A stretch of 57,092 nucleotides of DNA from Ruminococcus sp. GTDB lineage: Bacteria > Bacillota > Clostridia > Oscillospirales > Acutalibacteraceae. Below are positions 47,901-55,269 of this stretch, piece by piece. The stretch covers positions 1 through 57,092 of the forward strand of contig SFCS01000012.1 of assembly GCA_004558485.1 (NCBI GenBank). The letters run 5' to 3'. Position 1 is the first letter of the stretch. The number at the start of each line of letters is the position of its first letter. The notes beneath the pieces were generated by a model. The model ran no database searches. It saw only the letters and a list, made by a program, of their open reading frames with translations, and was not told the DNA's origin. A program made the position numbers and the translations under genes.

Positions 47901-48330
47901 GCGTGTATTTGATTACCGTACCGTCGGTGCCCTTCATGCCCACGGCGTTGCCGTCAGTGATATAGGTGATCCGCTGCAGCGCAGACGGCTCAAAGAGACC
48001 GACATTGCTGACCTCCGGCGCGGTAGCACCGTTTTGCTTCTGCAATTCATGCAGAGACTGAATACGGAACCCACCCTCCTTCGGAAGGGATACATACAGT
48101 GACTCCGCGTGCGTACTGTCTATTGTATCGGCATGAATCACAAAATAGTTTGTACCCTTTTCGGTGCCGGTCACTTCTCCGAGTGCAGCCCAGGTGTAAT
48201 TCTTCGGGGTTGGAATCTTCGCACCCGGCCAATCCGTTTTCAGTGTGGCGGCCGAAACCGAAAAGGTCGCCGTAGCGGCGATGACGGTACCGCAAACAGC
48301 CGCAATCAACCTATTTAAGGATTTATTCAA
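44974..48330 (-). CDS. Surface-anchored GH31 glycosidase with discoidin domain
   Basis: The 1118-residue enzyme has a signal peptide (about 1-27) and a GH31 catalytic region with nucleophile Asp in GTMDDFGEWYPF (about residue 457) and acid/base Asp in LGDNVSTYNG (about 522). The block FQRSGCAGSQ resembles the YihQ-like branch of GH31. A beta domain comes next, then an F5/8 type C (discoidin) domain (about 865-1000: MEAMFDGDVTTSFELP, NSYDIEYSADGENW). An acidic Asp/Asn linker, one transmembrane helix (WAIALIIAGGVLVLCGVALV) and a basic tail complete it. It therefore acts outside the cell, trimming alpha-linked residues before import. It is expressed with the two binding proteins. Confidence 0.93.
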   Translation of the reverse strand: MNKSLNRLIAAVCGTVIAATATFSVSAATLKTDWPGAKIPTPKNYTWAALGEVTGTEKGTNYFVIHADTIDSTHAESLYVSLPKEGGFRIQSLHELQKQNGATAPEVSNVGLFEPSALQRITYITDGNAVGMKGTDGTVIKYTQSNSGFALTICKASGDRIVSLTNRQFSFAYNRKGEVVRSMVEFPLADKEAIYGGGERFNGANQVGKTISLTNLDCWSLPEYSYNNVPLFHSNRGYSVWFNMSYVGEADIGETNKHKYSVKFDGSKLDLYLWQGMPLDNLKKYTALTGTSGVSETWTYGFWTGAQNAAFEKTGLGNTYANIMELINGYKEHYNFYPDACYAEGAAARNAQVTNFLRRNNIKTLGWFSPDLWKNLGLGTINDILPAHSELPVLDASGKIIDSGQPFGYDSMFLKTYGKYRISSKNYVDFSNPSVVEFITSCWQQYWDWGIAGTMDDFGEWYPFNTTYFNGLSGDEMHNLMSYYYAKACNEAWTAGRGNDYVLFQRSGCAGSQYYSGNFLGDNVSTYNGGSSPDNAKEDGYEHNGYNAVISALISMGASGFNLYGADLGGLGGTPSNDLWNRWVSLSLFSPYMRQHGSVIHQPWNYGMLATQNFGNAYYLRKNLVPSIESAAIKAEKTADPIIKGMMVAYPYQLSLAKVENQYLFCDDFLVCPVTTENVYYQTVSLPKGSTWYELYTYKAYDGGQTFTAEAPTSDFPVYVKGGAVKAIDLPESMRLAAEMHDDSEDEFTNLPALLITPPDKDNTVVIYDKQGASTDYHTYNAKEETYVNARTSDTVFTVTNTDGSERSIILALGVTAGGIEVDGKALTRLYGMPNYQAKQYGYFIDEDGLTTIYAPAGWKTLTVKKGAVKSSAVKLTGVGDNATKMEAMFDGDVTTSFELPRSTGEYTTVELAGKTKIDRVKINWTVGFSNSYDIEYSADGENWAVILPQKDAEHTVVNGGGSRDEVRFDAVEAKYLRLRTVQRGDAGVPAIHNMSVYTAAAKQPVIDPSTDDPGNSGMWDDFDDNSYDDDVDWGDDDIIDDPTNPENPSDPDTVEVIKKRKRKVIGGTTLTAWAIALIIAGGVLVLCGVALVIILIVRKRKRSKLLDQEETEPPATE

Positions 48331-48349
48331 ATTTTACGCCCCCATTCTG

Positions 48350-48372
48350 CCGCCCCGGATTGCCCGGGGCGG
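48350..48372 (-). other. GC-rich hairpin between the lipoprotein and GH31 genes
   Basis: A 9-bp GC-only stem (48350-48358 with 48364-48372) lies 12 bp after the stop of the binding lipoprotein. No T run follows. Such hairpins after binding-protein genes often give higher upstream mRNA levels; this role is inferred. Confidence 0.5.
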
Positions 48373-48384
48373 ATATATATCCGA

Positions 48385-49200
48385 TCACTTGTGCGTCTTG
48401 TTGAACTCCGCTTGCGCCTTTTTGATCTCCGTGTTCATCGTGTCGATGTTCGATTTGATCATGGTGTTCCATTTGTTGACTGCCTCCGTCATGCCGGCAC
48501 CGGTCTTGTCCTTGCCGGACATGATGTCGTTATACGCATAGGCGGCGGTCTTAAAGAAGCTGTCATACATATTCGGTACAAGCTTGTGCGCATCAAACCG
48601 GGAGGAATTCGGAATATTCGCCACAAGATACTTGTCGGTCTCGGTCACAACCGACATCCTGTTGAACTTGTCAAGCACGGTTTTGCTGGTGGTCGTGGGA
48701 TAATAGATGCGGCTGTTGAGAGAATACTTGCCCTTCTGAGAATCCTCATACATGGTCAGGCGGGCAAGGTTGCCGTTCGTCGAGAAGGTCATGAAGCGAA
48801 GCAGCTGATAGGCAGCAGCCGCGTTTTCCTCCTTGCATGCCGTGGTCATAAAGCTGCAGTCCACATGCATCGACATGCGGCCGTTGGTGTTCGGCGGAGG
48901 TAAGACCGCATGTTTGAACTTGTACTTGAGGCTTGTTTTGTTCGTGCCGCCGGTGTTCCAGTCCATGATCAGTGCCTTGCCGGCAGTAAAGGCGGCATTA
49001 TAGTCGCTCAGTCCCAGATTGGCCTCCAGCTGCGTCACACCGTTTGCGCCCTTTTGCGTCTGTTCATACCACGCCTCAACGCCTGACATCATCGTGCGCC
49101 AATAATATGCCATCTTCGTGCCCTCGGTCAGAATGGAAGCGTCGACCTGCTGGGTGTTATAGTCGTAGCCCCACTGGCCGTAGTGCGCACCCTTCTCCAT
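48385..49200 (-). CDS. Sugar-binding lipoprotein, C-terminal part after a frameshift
   Basis: This frame carries the second half of a family 1 solute-binding protein (QWGYDYNTQQVDASILTEGT, FTAGKALIMDWNTGGTNKTS, YQLLRFMTFSTNGNLARLTM, ending AQAEFNKTHK). The open 271-codon frame begins inside the protein and has no signal peptide or ribosome site. It continues the frame interrupted at 49221-49222. Restoring one G there joins LHMS to RYAWYSAMEKG. With the N-terminal part it would be a normal lipoprotein of about 550 residues. Confidence 0.75.
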   Translation of the reverse strand: MEKGAHYGQWGYDYNTQQVDASILTEGTKMAYYWRTMMSGVEAWYEQTQKGANGVTQLEANLGLSDYNAAFTAGKALIMDWNTGGTNKTSLKYKFKHAVLPPPNTNGRMSMHVDCSFMTTACKEENAAAAYQLLRFMTFSTNGNLARLTMYEDSQKGKYSLNSRIYYPTTTSKTVLDKFNRMSVVTETDKYLVANIPNSSRFDAHKLVPNMYDSFFKTAAYAYNDIMSGKDKTGAGMTEAVNKWNTMIKSNIDTMNTEIKKAQAEFNKTHK

Positions 49201-50042
49201 GGCGGAGTACCAGGCATAACGGACATGTGCAGGTAGTCCTCATAATCCTTCATTGTCCATGTCATACCGGGTGCTTTCAAGCCGAGCTTGTTAAGCAGAT
49301 CCGTATTGAACACTTCCACATCAAAATGCGCCGAATTCGGCAGAGCATACAGCTCGCCGCAGTAGGTATAATCCTTGCGCAGGTTAGCAGGCAGATTGGA
49401 GGCTTCTGCATCCGCATTTACGAATTTCGTGATGGGATATACCCAGCCTTGCATGATGTAAGAGGGCAAACAGCCGGCATCATCAAAGACGATGTCCGCC
49501 ATCGTGCCGGTGGATGCGCGGGTGGTCAAATACTCAACAGAGCTGTCGCTCTTATTGTGCGCCCAGTAATCGAACTTGATTTTCACATTCGGATACAGCT
49601 TCTGCATAACATCGAACATGGCATCATAGTCGGTCGGACGCGCGGTATCGACAGCGATCGTCACCGTACCCTTGACATCGTAGTTCGCGCCCTTATCCGC
49701 CACCGGAGTGAAATCCAATGTGGGGCTGCCCGGTTTGCGGGTCGTGTGTGTAACATCGATATTGCCGTTGCCATTATTGGCGTTATTATCCTTATTTTCG
49801 TTGCCGGAGCTGTTCTTTTTCGTGGTCTTGGTGACTCTCTTGGTTTGTCCGTCCTTATCCGTTACATAGGTGTTGCCGTCACCGTCGGTGGGAAGCGTCT
49901 CGCCGGGGCGGGTCACCACTTCCGTCCACTCGGAATACATGTCCGAGGTGTTGTTCTTCGTCAAGCTGCAGCCCGCCAGGGATGAGCCGACCATGACAGC
50001 GCTCAAAAGCAGTGCCGCCAGTCTGAACTTCTTTGTCATCAT
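49128..50042 (-). CDS. Sugar-binding lipoprotein, N-terminal part before a frameshift
   Basis: The start MMTKKFRLAALLLSAVMVGS ends in a lipobox SLAGC (Cys near residue 25), so the protein would be tethered outside the membrane. A Ser/Asn/Lys-rich linker (about 60-110) precedes the binding domain (GTVTIAVDTARPTDYDAMFD, TMADIVFDDAGCLPSYIMQG). After TMKDYEDYLHMS the frame shifts and about 25 unrelated codons follow to 49128. ATG 50042 has AAGGAG at 7-8 bases. It is the second gene after the operon promoter and would serve one of the permease pairs. Confidence 0.82.
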   Translation of the reverse strand: MMTKKFRLAALLLSAVMVGSSLAGCSLTKNNTSDMYSEWTEVVTRPGETLPTDGDGNTYVTDKDGQTKRVTKTTKKNSSGNENKDNNANNGNGNIDVTHTTRKPGSPTLDFTPVADKGANYDVKGTVTIAVDTARPTDYDAMFDVMQKLYPNVKIKFDYWAHNKSDSSVEYLTTRASTGTMADIVFDDAGCLPSYIMQGWVYPITKFVNADAEASNLPANLRKDYTYCGELYALPNSAHFDVEVFNTDLLNKLGLKAPGMTWTMKDYEDYLHMSVMPGTPPWRRVRTTASGATTITPSRSTLPF

Positions 50043-50067
50043 AAAACTACTCCTTTCCTAGTGCCTG

Positions 50068-53000
50068 TCAGTCAAAGGTATACGGTGTTTTCCAATCAAA
50101 CGCCCAATCCGTTTCAAACGGCAGCCAACCGGCGTAGGTGTCCGGTGTCGGTTCGGGAGCAAAGCCCTTTTCCGCATCAGCCAAGCTCATCGGCTCGCCG
50201 AATTCATCCAGCGCCGTGATCTTAAGGTTATCATAAGTAACATAGTTGCCGCAGGCGCCGAAGCCGCTAAAGCCTCCAAGGATCGCATCATCCAGTTCGG
50301 CGTAATAGATATCCGAATCATCTACCTGCATTGCTACGAGACCGTCAAGCACACGGATTGTCATATGATGCTGCTTAGACGGATCGTATGTCTGAATAAA
50401 ATCCTGTCCGTCCGATATATCCCGTTCGTAGATGATCCGACCATATTCATCACCCTTGATCGCACCCCAGAAGTTGAAGTTGCCTTCATGCTCCAGGAAC
50501 GCCCAAACACCGCCTTTTTTGGTCTTATCAGTGAAATGCAAATCAGTATGTTCGCCGGTGTTCAAATTGGCCAGACTGCGATCGACATATACATCGCCAA
50601 AGAATTGTGCCGGATCCTGTACATCGACCAGCACATAGGGATACCAGCCTGTGCCGTGAGTATAGTCGATATCAAGCTGGAAATTGATCAGCGCCATATC
50701 GTTATCATTCAGCACCATCGTAGATACATTGCTGGCACGCCCAATGCCGTTCCAGCCGGCTTTGGAGGTGTTCGGATAGTTTGCGGTCGCACGACCGTCT
50801 TTAACTGTCCAATACTTCAGCGGATCGGCCTCGTTCATTTTAACCTCGACTTCACTCTCCGTACCGGACAGGTCAAGGGATGTCATATGACAAATAAAGT
50901 CTTTGAAGTCGTTTTCCGTGTCGAAATACCATGTCTTCGAGGCAATCTTGCCATCTGCCGCCGTCACTTCATCCGTGATGTTGTTGACGGTAAGCGTCAG
51001 ATCGGAAATGCCGCTGACATCGTAAGCGCTTGACGCAACGAGCGTACCCGTAAACTCAAACTTACCGGACTTGTACGAACGGTATTCCGCATTCTCCCAA
51101 ACCACCGGGAGCGAATAGGCAAACGCGTCGGCGTCGAAGCCGGTCACAAATCTGGGCAGCTGATAGTTTTCTTTCTTGGAGCGATCAAAGGTCAGCTCCG
51201 TCGGGTACTCCACCCTGGTGATCGTCACTTTGCCCTCATTCTGTGCATCCCAATCGATCACCTCACCGTTGCCGTCGAGCCGTCTGCAGATCAGCGGAGA
51301 GGAAACAAAGCTCCAGTTGGTCACATAGGTGTAATAGATGTATCCCGCTCCGCCCGTCATAAGCGTATACGGATCGTTCGTGTTGTCATACAGCACGGTG
51401 GATCCGACGGTGGCCTTAAAGATCATCTTGTCACCCACGACCTTAAGGTAAATGCTGACGTTGGGGGAACCGACCATCGCAGTGGACCATCGATTGACGC
51501 TCGGATTGGCATAATTCATCGCCGTTCCGTCATAGATCTGCCAACCTTCGCAGTTAATGAACAGCGTAGCCTTATTGCTGTAGCCTTCACTCCCCTTATC
51601 GTTCAGCATCACACCCGGCTTATCGGAGCGGAAGCTGATGGCAAAACCCATATTCGCATCACCTTCGAAGATCAGCGGGGAAAACGTTGTTTCAAAGTTT
51701 TGCAGCTTAGCCTGCGTTACCCCGTCGGAAAGCTTCGGAACGAAAGAGGTGGAGTTGTTCAGCAGGAAACCGGTCCGATTCGTCGTTTCGATCATCGGCC
51801 ATTTCCCGCCGGTGTATTTCGTTTCAAAGGGCAGACCATATTTCTCGCCGGCAGCATTGTCGGCGATGCTGTCCATTTTTGCGAATTTACGGTCGTTCGG
51901 TTCGGTCGACTGGTCGTAATACACATCCACGGCCTCGTCGATCGAGATCGCATTACTGAAATCGCAGTGGAAGATCTTGCGGCTCGAAACATTGCCGCTT
52001 TCATCATCCCAATCGACCTTCTCTCCGAACTCATCCAAACGAGTACACTCCATATAGCCCGCCCATGTCCAGTTGGACAGCATAGACCAGTAGAGATAGC
52101 CGACGCCGTTCTCTCGGAGTTGATAGGGAGAATCGGAATTGTCGTAAAGAGTCTTATCACCCACACTGGCTTTGACGGTCAGACTTTGCCCGACGACCTT
52201 CACATAGACATCGAGTATCTGGCCATCCACGGTATCTCCCCAAGTGTTCGTCGTGACGGGGTTAGCATAGTTAAGAGCAGTTCCGTCGTATACGCTCCAA
52301 CCGGCATGGTTGAAGAGGAGCGTGACCTTGTTGGCATACCCTTTGTCACCGGCATCGTCAAGTATGGCGCCGGCTTTGTCGGAATGGAAGCTGAGTGCCA
52401 CGCCCATGTTGCCGTCATTGAATACCATCAAACCGAATTTCGTTTCAAAGTTCATCAGTTTAGCTTCCGTTTCACCGTCGGAAAGCTTCGGCACAAAGGA
52501 GGTCGCATTTTTCAGCAGGTAGCCGGTTCTATTCGTAGTCTTTATCAACGGCCAGCCCGGTTTTTCCTCCTTGTCATACGTGTACTCCGTATCATAAATG
52601 CCGCCGTATTTCTCGGCCTTTACGTTGTCAGCAATGCTGTCTACACGGATCAATTTGTGTTCTCCGCCTGCAGAGACCGATTGATCGTAGTACACATTCA
52701 CAGTCTTATCGATCACAGCGGGAGCTGCACAGGACTCTTTGAGCGGCGCCTCAAAGGTCCTGATCGTTTCTTCTACAACGCCTTCATTCCAATCGATCGG
52801 GACACCGTTTGCATCCAGCTTCGTGCAGTTGAAGAACCAAACACCGACCCAGTTACCGTCAACGCTCAGATTGATATAGCCCTCGCCCTTGGTCTGGAGC
52901 TGCACATCGGTTTCCGCAATAACCTTATCATTAATCTCATTGCCATTCACGCGCAGTGACAGCTTATCACCGACCACCTTAGCATTGATTGTGCACCATG

Positions 53001-53532
53001 TCGGATTCTGTACACCGTCATTCCAAGGTGTCTCGGCGGGACTGCCCGCTCCTGCCGTGTCAACGACCGTATAACCGGTTCCGGTCAGGATAACCGAGAC
53101 CAGTTCTCCGGCGTCGGCAGAGTCGTATGTCTTAACAGCATGTGGGGATCTGAATGTCAGAACGACTTTCCGCCCTGCATGCAACGACATGCGAAAACTC
53201 GCCTCAAAATTTTCGAGTTTTGCGTTTTTGTCGAATTTGTTTTTGGGGACCATCACATAGCTCTCACCGGCAATGGTTGAAAAGAGGCGTCCCCAGTCCT
53301 CGCCACCAGCAATTTCATCCGTCAGCGTCACCTTTTCATTAGCGATCGCTGTGGCTTTGTAGAAGTTCATTTTGGCATTGAGATCCTCGAGCGAACCCTT
53401 GAAATCTGCGCTGAAGCTCTCGATGGACGCCGCCCAAACGCTTCCACCAATCACGAAAGATGCGACGGTCATGACAATCGCCATCACAACGGCGATTGCT
53501 TTGGTTGACCTTGGTTTGCCAGGATGCGTCAT
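50068..53532 (-). CDS. Secreted 1154-residue multi-domain protein of unknown function
   Basis: First gene of the carbohydrate operon. A signal peptide (TKAIAVVMAIVMTVASFVIG) is followed by three similar units of about 240 residues (about 36-265, 275-515, 520-765). Each is a concanavalin-like beta sandwich that ends in a motif such as LDANGVPIDW, LDEFGEKVDW or LDGNGEVIDW; the last two also share YYDQS and a DSIAD motif. An immunoglobulin-like segment (about 775-870) and a further beta-sandwich domain (about 880-1130, DLHFTDKTKKGGVWAFLEHE) follow. No catalytic motif, wall-sorting signal or membrane helix is seen. Similar units occur in the N-terminal half of the 1574-residue esterase. A glycan-binding role is plausible from position and fold but unproven. 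Confidence 0.85.
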   Translation of the reverse strand: MTHPGKPRSTKAIAVVMAIVMTVASFVIGGSVWAASIESFSADFKGSLEDLNAKMNFYKATAIANEKVTLTDEIAGGEDWGRLFSTIAGESYVMVPKNKFDKNAKLENFEASFRMSLHAGRKVVLTFRSPHAVKTYDSADAGELVSVILTGTGYTVVDTAGAGSPAETPWNDGVQNPTWCTINAKVVGDKLSLRVNGNEINDKVIAETDVQLQTKGEGYINLSVDGNWVGVWFFNCTKLDANGVPIDWNEGVVEETIRTFEAPLKESCAAPAVIDKTVNVYYDQSVSAGGEHKLIRVDSIADNVKAEKYGGIYDTEYTYDKEEKPGWPLIKTTNRTGYLLKNATSFVPKLSDGETEAKLMNFETKFGLMVFNDGNMGVALSFHSDKAGAILDDAGDKGYANKVTLLFNHAGWSVYDGTALNYANPVTTNTWGDTVDGQILDVYVKVVGQSLTVKASVGDKTLYDNSDSPYQLRENGVGYLYWSMLSNWTWAGYMECTRLDEFGEKVDWDDESGNVSSRKIFHCDFSNAISIDEAVDVYYDQSTEPNDRKFAKMDSIADNAAGEKYGLPFETKYTGGKWPMIETTNRTGFLLNNSTSFVPKLSDGVTQAKLQNFETTFSPLIFEGDANMGFAISFRSDKPGVMLNDKGSEGYSNKATLFINCEGWQIYDGTAMNYANPSVNRWSTAMVGSPNVSIYLKVVGDKMIFKATVGSTVLYDNTNDPYTLMTGGAGYIYYTYVTNWSFVSSPLICRRLDGNGEVIDWDAQNEGKVTITRVEYPTELTFDRSKKENYQLPRFVTGFDADAFAYSLPVVWENAEYRSYKSGKFEFTGTLVASSAYDVSGISDLTLTVNNITDEVTAADGKIASKTWYFDTENDFKDFICHMTSLDLSGTESEVEVKMNEADPLKYWTVKDGRATANYPNTSKAGWNGIGRASNVSTMVLNDNDMALINFQLDIDYTHGTGWYPYVLVDVQDPAQFFGDVYVDRSLANLNTGEHTDLHFTDKTKKGGVWAFLEHEGNFNFWGAIKGDEYGRIIYERDISDGQDFIQTYDPSKQHHMTIRVLDGLVAMQVDDSDIYYAELDDAILGGFSGFGACGNYVTYDNLKITALDEFGEPMSLADAEKGFAPEPTPDTYAGWLPFETDWAFDWKTPYTFD

Positions 53533-53561
53533 ACTTTTTCCTCCTTAAAATAGCATTACGG

Positions 53562-53620
53562 GATGTAGAGAAACCTCTGCTGATTATATTTTAGCGAATT
53601 CATCGGAAAATTTCTACATC
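53562..53620 (-). promoter_or_regulatory. Probable promoter/operator of the carbohydrate operon
   Basis: On the minus strand a perfect TATAAT (53583-53588) lies 51 bases upstream of the 1154-residue gene start, without a good -35, as expected for an activator-dependent promoter. It is enclosed by an 8-bp inverted repeat, gatgtaga (53562-53569) and tctacatc (53613-53620). The divergent AraC gene makes it a likely operator. The rest of the 298-bp gap (53533-53830) holds the araC promoter and no gene. Confidence 0.55.
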
Positions 53621-53698
53621 GCTATTTGCATATTTTTGAACGATTTTGCCCTCTTGCGGGAAAAGCCATCCAAATACGGGTGGAAAAGCCGCTTTCTA

Positions 53699-53727
53699 TT
53701 GCATAACACATAAAAATATGCTAAGAT
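53699..53727 (+). promoter_or_regulatory. Promoter of the AraC-family regulator
   Basis: TTGCAT (53699-53704) and TAAGAT (53722-53727) are 17 bases apart, upstream of a leader of about 100 bases and the GGAGGTG ribosome site at 53819-53825. Confidence 0.68.
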
Positions 53728-53830
53728 TTTCTTGTGCATTGTTCATTGTGGACAGGGCCGTTTGCCGTTTATGTCCATCGCGCAATGTACCAGTAACTAT
53801 ATTGCTATTGCCGTCTTGGAGGTGATATAT

Positions 53831-54688
53831 GTGGATGAAAACCTGCGGGAAAGGATCTATGTCAGCTACGGCGATTTCATTGTCAGCTCAATTCTTAACG
53901 AAAGCAATGCGGCTGACGATGTGTTCACGCCACATTGGCATGATGCGTTTGAGGTTTTGCAGATCTATGACCGGGAGATCCATATCGAATACGAGGGTGA
54001 GCGTTTCACCGCTGTCCCCGGGGACATGGTCGTGTTCGGCGCCAATGTCGTTCATGCCGGACGCACAGGCGAAAACGGCTGCTATTACCGCGCCCTGCAA
54101 TTCAAATGGAATGAACTTTTGGGCAATACGCCGTTTGAACAAAAAATGCTGCACGATCTGCTTGACGGAACCTATCATTTTGAGGCAAGGTTTCGGGACG
54201 CCGAAGCAAACCGCCTTTTTGACGCCGTCGTACAGGCGCACGATGCCAAAGGGCTGGTGCAGCCGATTGCCGAAAAGGGGCAGCTTTGCCTATTTGTCTC
54301 TTATCTGATGCAGCATCATATGAGCAGCACCTATTTCTTTTCCAGCACAGATGACCGTTTCGGCGCGCTGCTTGACTACATTAAACAGCACTTCACCGAA
54401 GACATCACCACGGATCAGCTGGCCGAGCAATTTTCCTACAGCAAATCGCACCTGTGCCGTAAGTTCAAGCGAAACCTCGGATTGCCGATCACCGATTATA
54501 TCCACATGTGCCGCATCGAATATGCGCAGCACCTCATCAAGGAGGACAAGCTCGAACTAACCGAAATTGCCGCCGCGTGCGGCTACAACAGCTATTCCTA
54601 CTTTTCGCGAAAGTTTCGCCAATTTGCAACCGTTGCGCCCATCGAATGGCGCTCGCGATTTGTGTCCACAAACTACCTGAATAAATAG
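53831..54688 (+). CDS. AraC-family transcriptional regulator
   Basis: The 285-residue regulator has an N-terminal cupin-type sugar-sensing domain (about 1-160: FTPHWHDAFEVLQIYDREIH, GDMVVFGANVVHAG). Its C-terminal AraC DNA-binding domain (about 185-285) has two helix-turn-helix units (TTDQLAEQFSYSKSHLCRKF, LTEIAAACGYNSYSYFSRKF). The GTG at 53831 is chosen because GGAGGTG lies just upstream; in-frame upstream codons have no such site. It is divergent from the long sugar operon and is the only regulator in that region, so it most likely activates the locus when a sugar from the target glycan is sensed. Confidence 0.93.
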   Translation: MDENLRERIYVSYGDFIVSSILNESNAADDVFTPHWHDAFEVLQIYDREIHIEYEGERFTAVPGDMVVFGANVVHAGRTGENGCYYRALQFKWNELLGNTPFEQKMLHDLLDGTYHFEARFRDAEANRLFDAVVQAHDAKGLVQPIAEKGQLCLFVSYLMQHHMSSTYFFSSTDDRFGALLDYIKQHFTEDITTDQLAEQFSYSKSHLCRKFKRNLGLPITDYIHMCRIEYAQHLIKEDKLELTEIAAACGYNSYSYFSRKFRQFATVAPIEWRSRFVSTNYLNK

Positions 54689-54903
54689 GCGATATAATGA
54701 AATTGAAGTGAACCCCAAGGTTTAGACAAAATGAAATACGGAATGGATTGGCATGAGTCCGGTATTGCATCGGGGGATAGGAATTGCTCTTTTATTTCGC
54801 ACCTCACATAACCGATCCCGGATGTCGATTTTTTCGCTGTCTCCTGCGAAATTTGTGCTATGGGGAAGCGCGCCGTTTTTCATATATTCCGCCAAGAGCT
54901 CGT

Positions 54904-54968
54904 TTTTGTCGCCTCGCCAACCGTGGGGGGCTGTCTGCGACCGCCTTGCGGCGGGAGAGAATGCCGTT
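54904..54968 (+). pseudogene. Chimeric fragment of trmN6-like and rsmI-like sequence
   Basis: Bases 54904-54942 align with trmN6 at 11164-11204 (about 33 of 41 positions, two-base gap). Bases 54934-54968 match rsmI at 12032-12066 with one difference in 35. The two matches join at the 9-mer tctgcgacc, which occurs in both genes, so the piece looks like a deletion between them. Translated, it reads ...AVCD then RLAAGENAV in one frame. The flanking sequence 54750-54900 shows no gene I recognise. Confidence 0.6.
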
Positions 54969-55020
54969 CCCTCTACGCTCATCACTGGCATCGCCTGCGT
55001 GATCGACAACCTCGACCATC

Positions 55021-55203
55021 GTCAAATACCTATTTGGACTGCTCAAAAGCGAACTGCTGTATCTGCAGGAATTTCGCCCAATGGAACACTTCAAGCAGGA
55101 ACCGATCGAATATTAGGCCTATTACAACAATCACAGAATGACGGCAAATCTAAAGGGCTTGCTGCCTGCAATGCGCAGACAGCAAGCCCTTTCGGTAGCT
55201 TGA
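55021..55203 (+). pseudogene. IS3-family transposase, C-terminal remnant
   Basis: The frame beginning at 55021 reads VKYLFGLLKSELLYLQEF, then FKQEPIEY, a TAG stop, then AYYNNHRMTANLKGLLPA. This is the end of the rve-type catalytic domain of IS3 OrfB: KSE carries the last Glu of the DDE triad, followed by YI-x-YYN-x-R. The in-frame stop and the absence of the first three quarters show it is dead. Confidence 0.75.
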
Positions 55204-55269
55204 ACAATTTTTATCCGAATTCTTTGTCTGACTTTTTGGTGTCACTTCATTTCCTGACAAAACGCTTTT

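Larger units (their letters stand above)
54704..55249 (+). mobile_element. Internally deleted IS3-like element
   Basis: The left end starts TGAAGTGAACCCC and the right end, read inward, starts TGAAGTGACACC. About 19 of 27 terminal bases match as an imperfect inverted repeat, including the inner AGACAAA. Near the right end is the C-terminal part of an IS3-type transposase. At 546 bp it is far shorter than a complete IS3 element (1.2-1.5 kb), and the interior contains foreign pieces. No flanking target duplication is obvious. Confidence 0.65.

Noticed and set aside
44974..48330. LPXTG-type wall anchoring of the GH31 enzyme and other secreted proteins.
   Set aside because: No LPXTG-like motif is present. 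The GH31 ends in a plain transmembrane helix with a charged tail; the two other large secreted proteins have no C-terminal helix.
49215..49235. Programmed ribosomal frameshift in the binding lipoprotein.
   Set aside because: The site has no slippery heptamer or following structure, and binding proteins are not known to use frameshifting; a base-call error or mutation is simpler.
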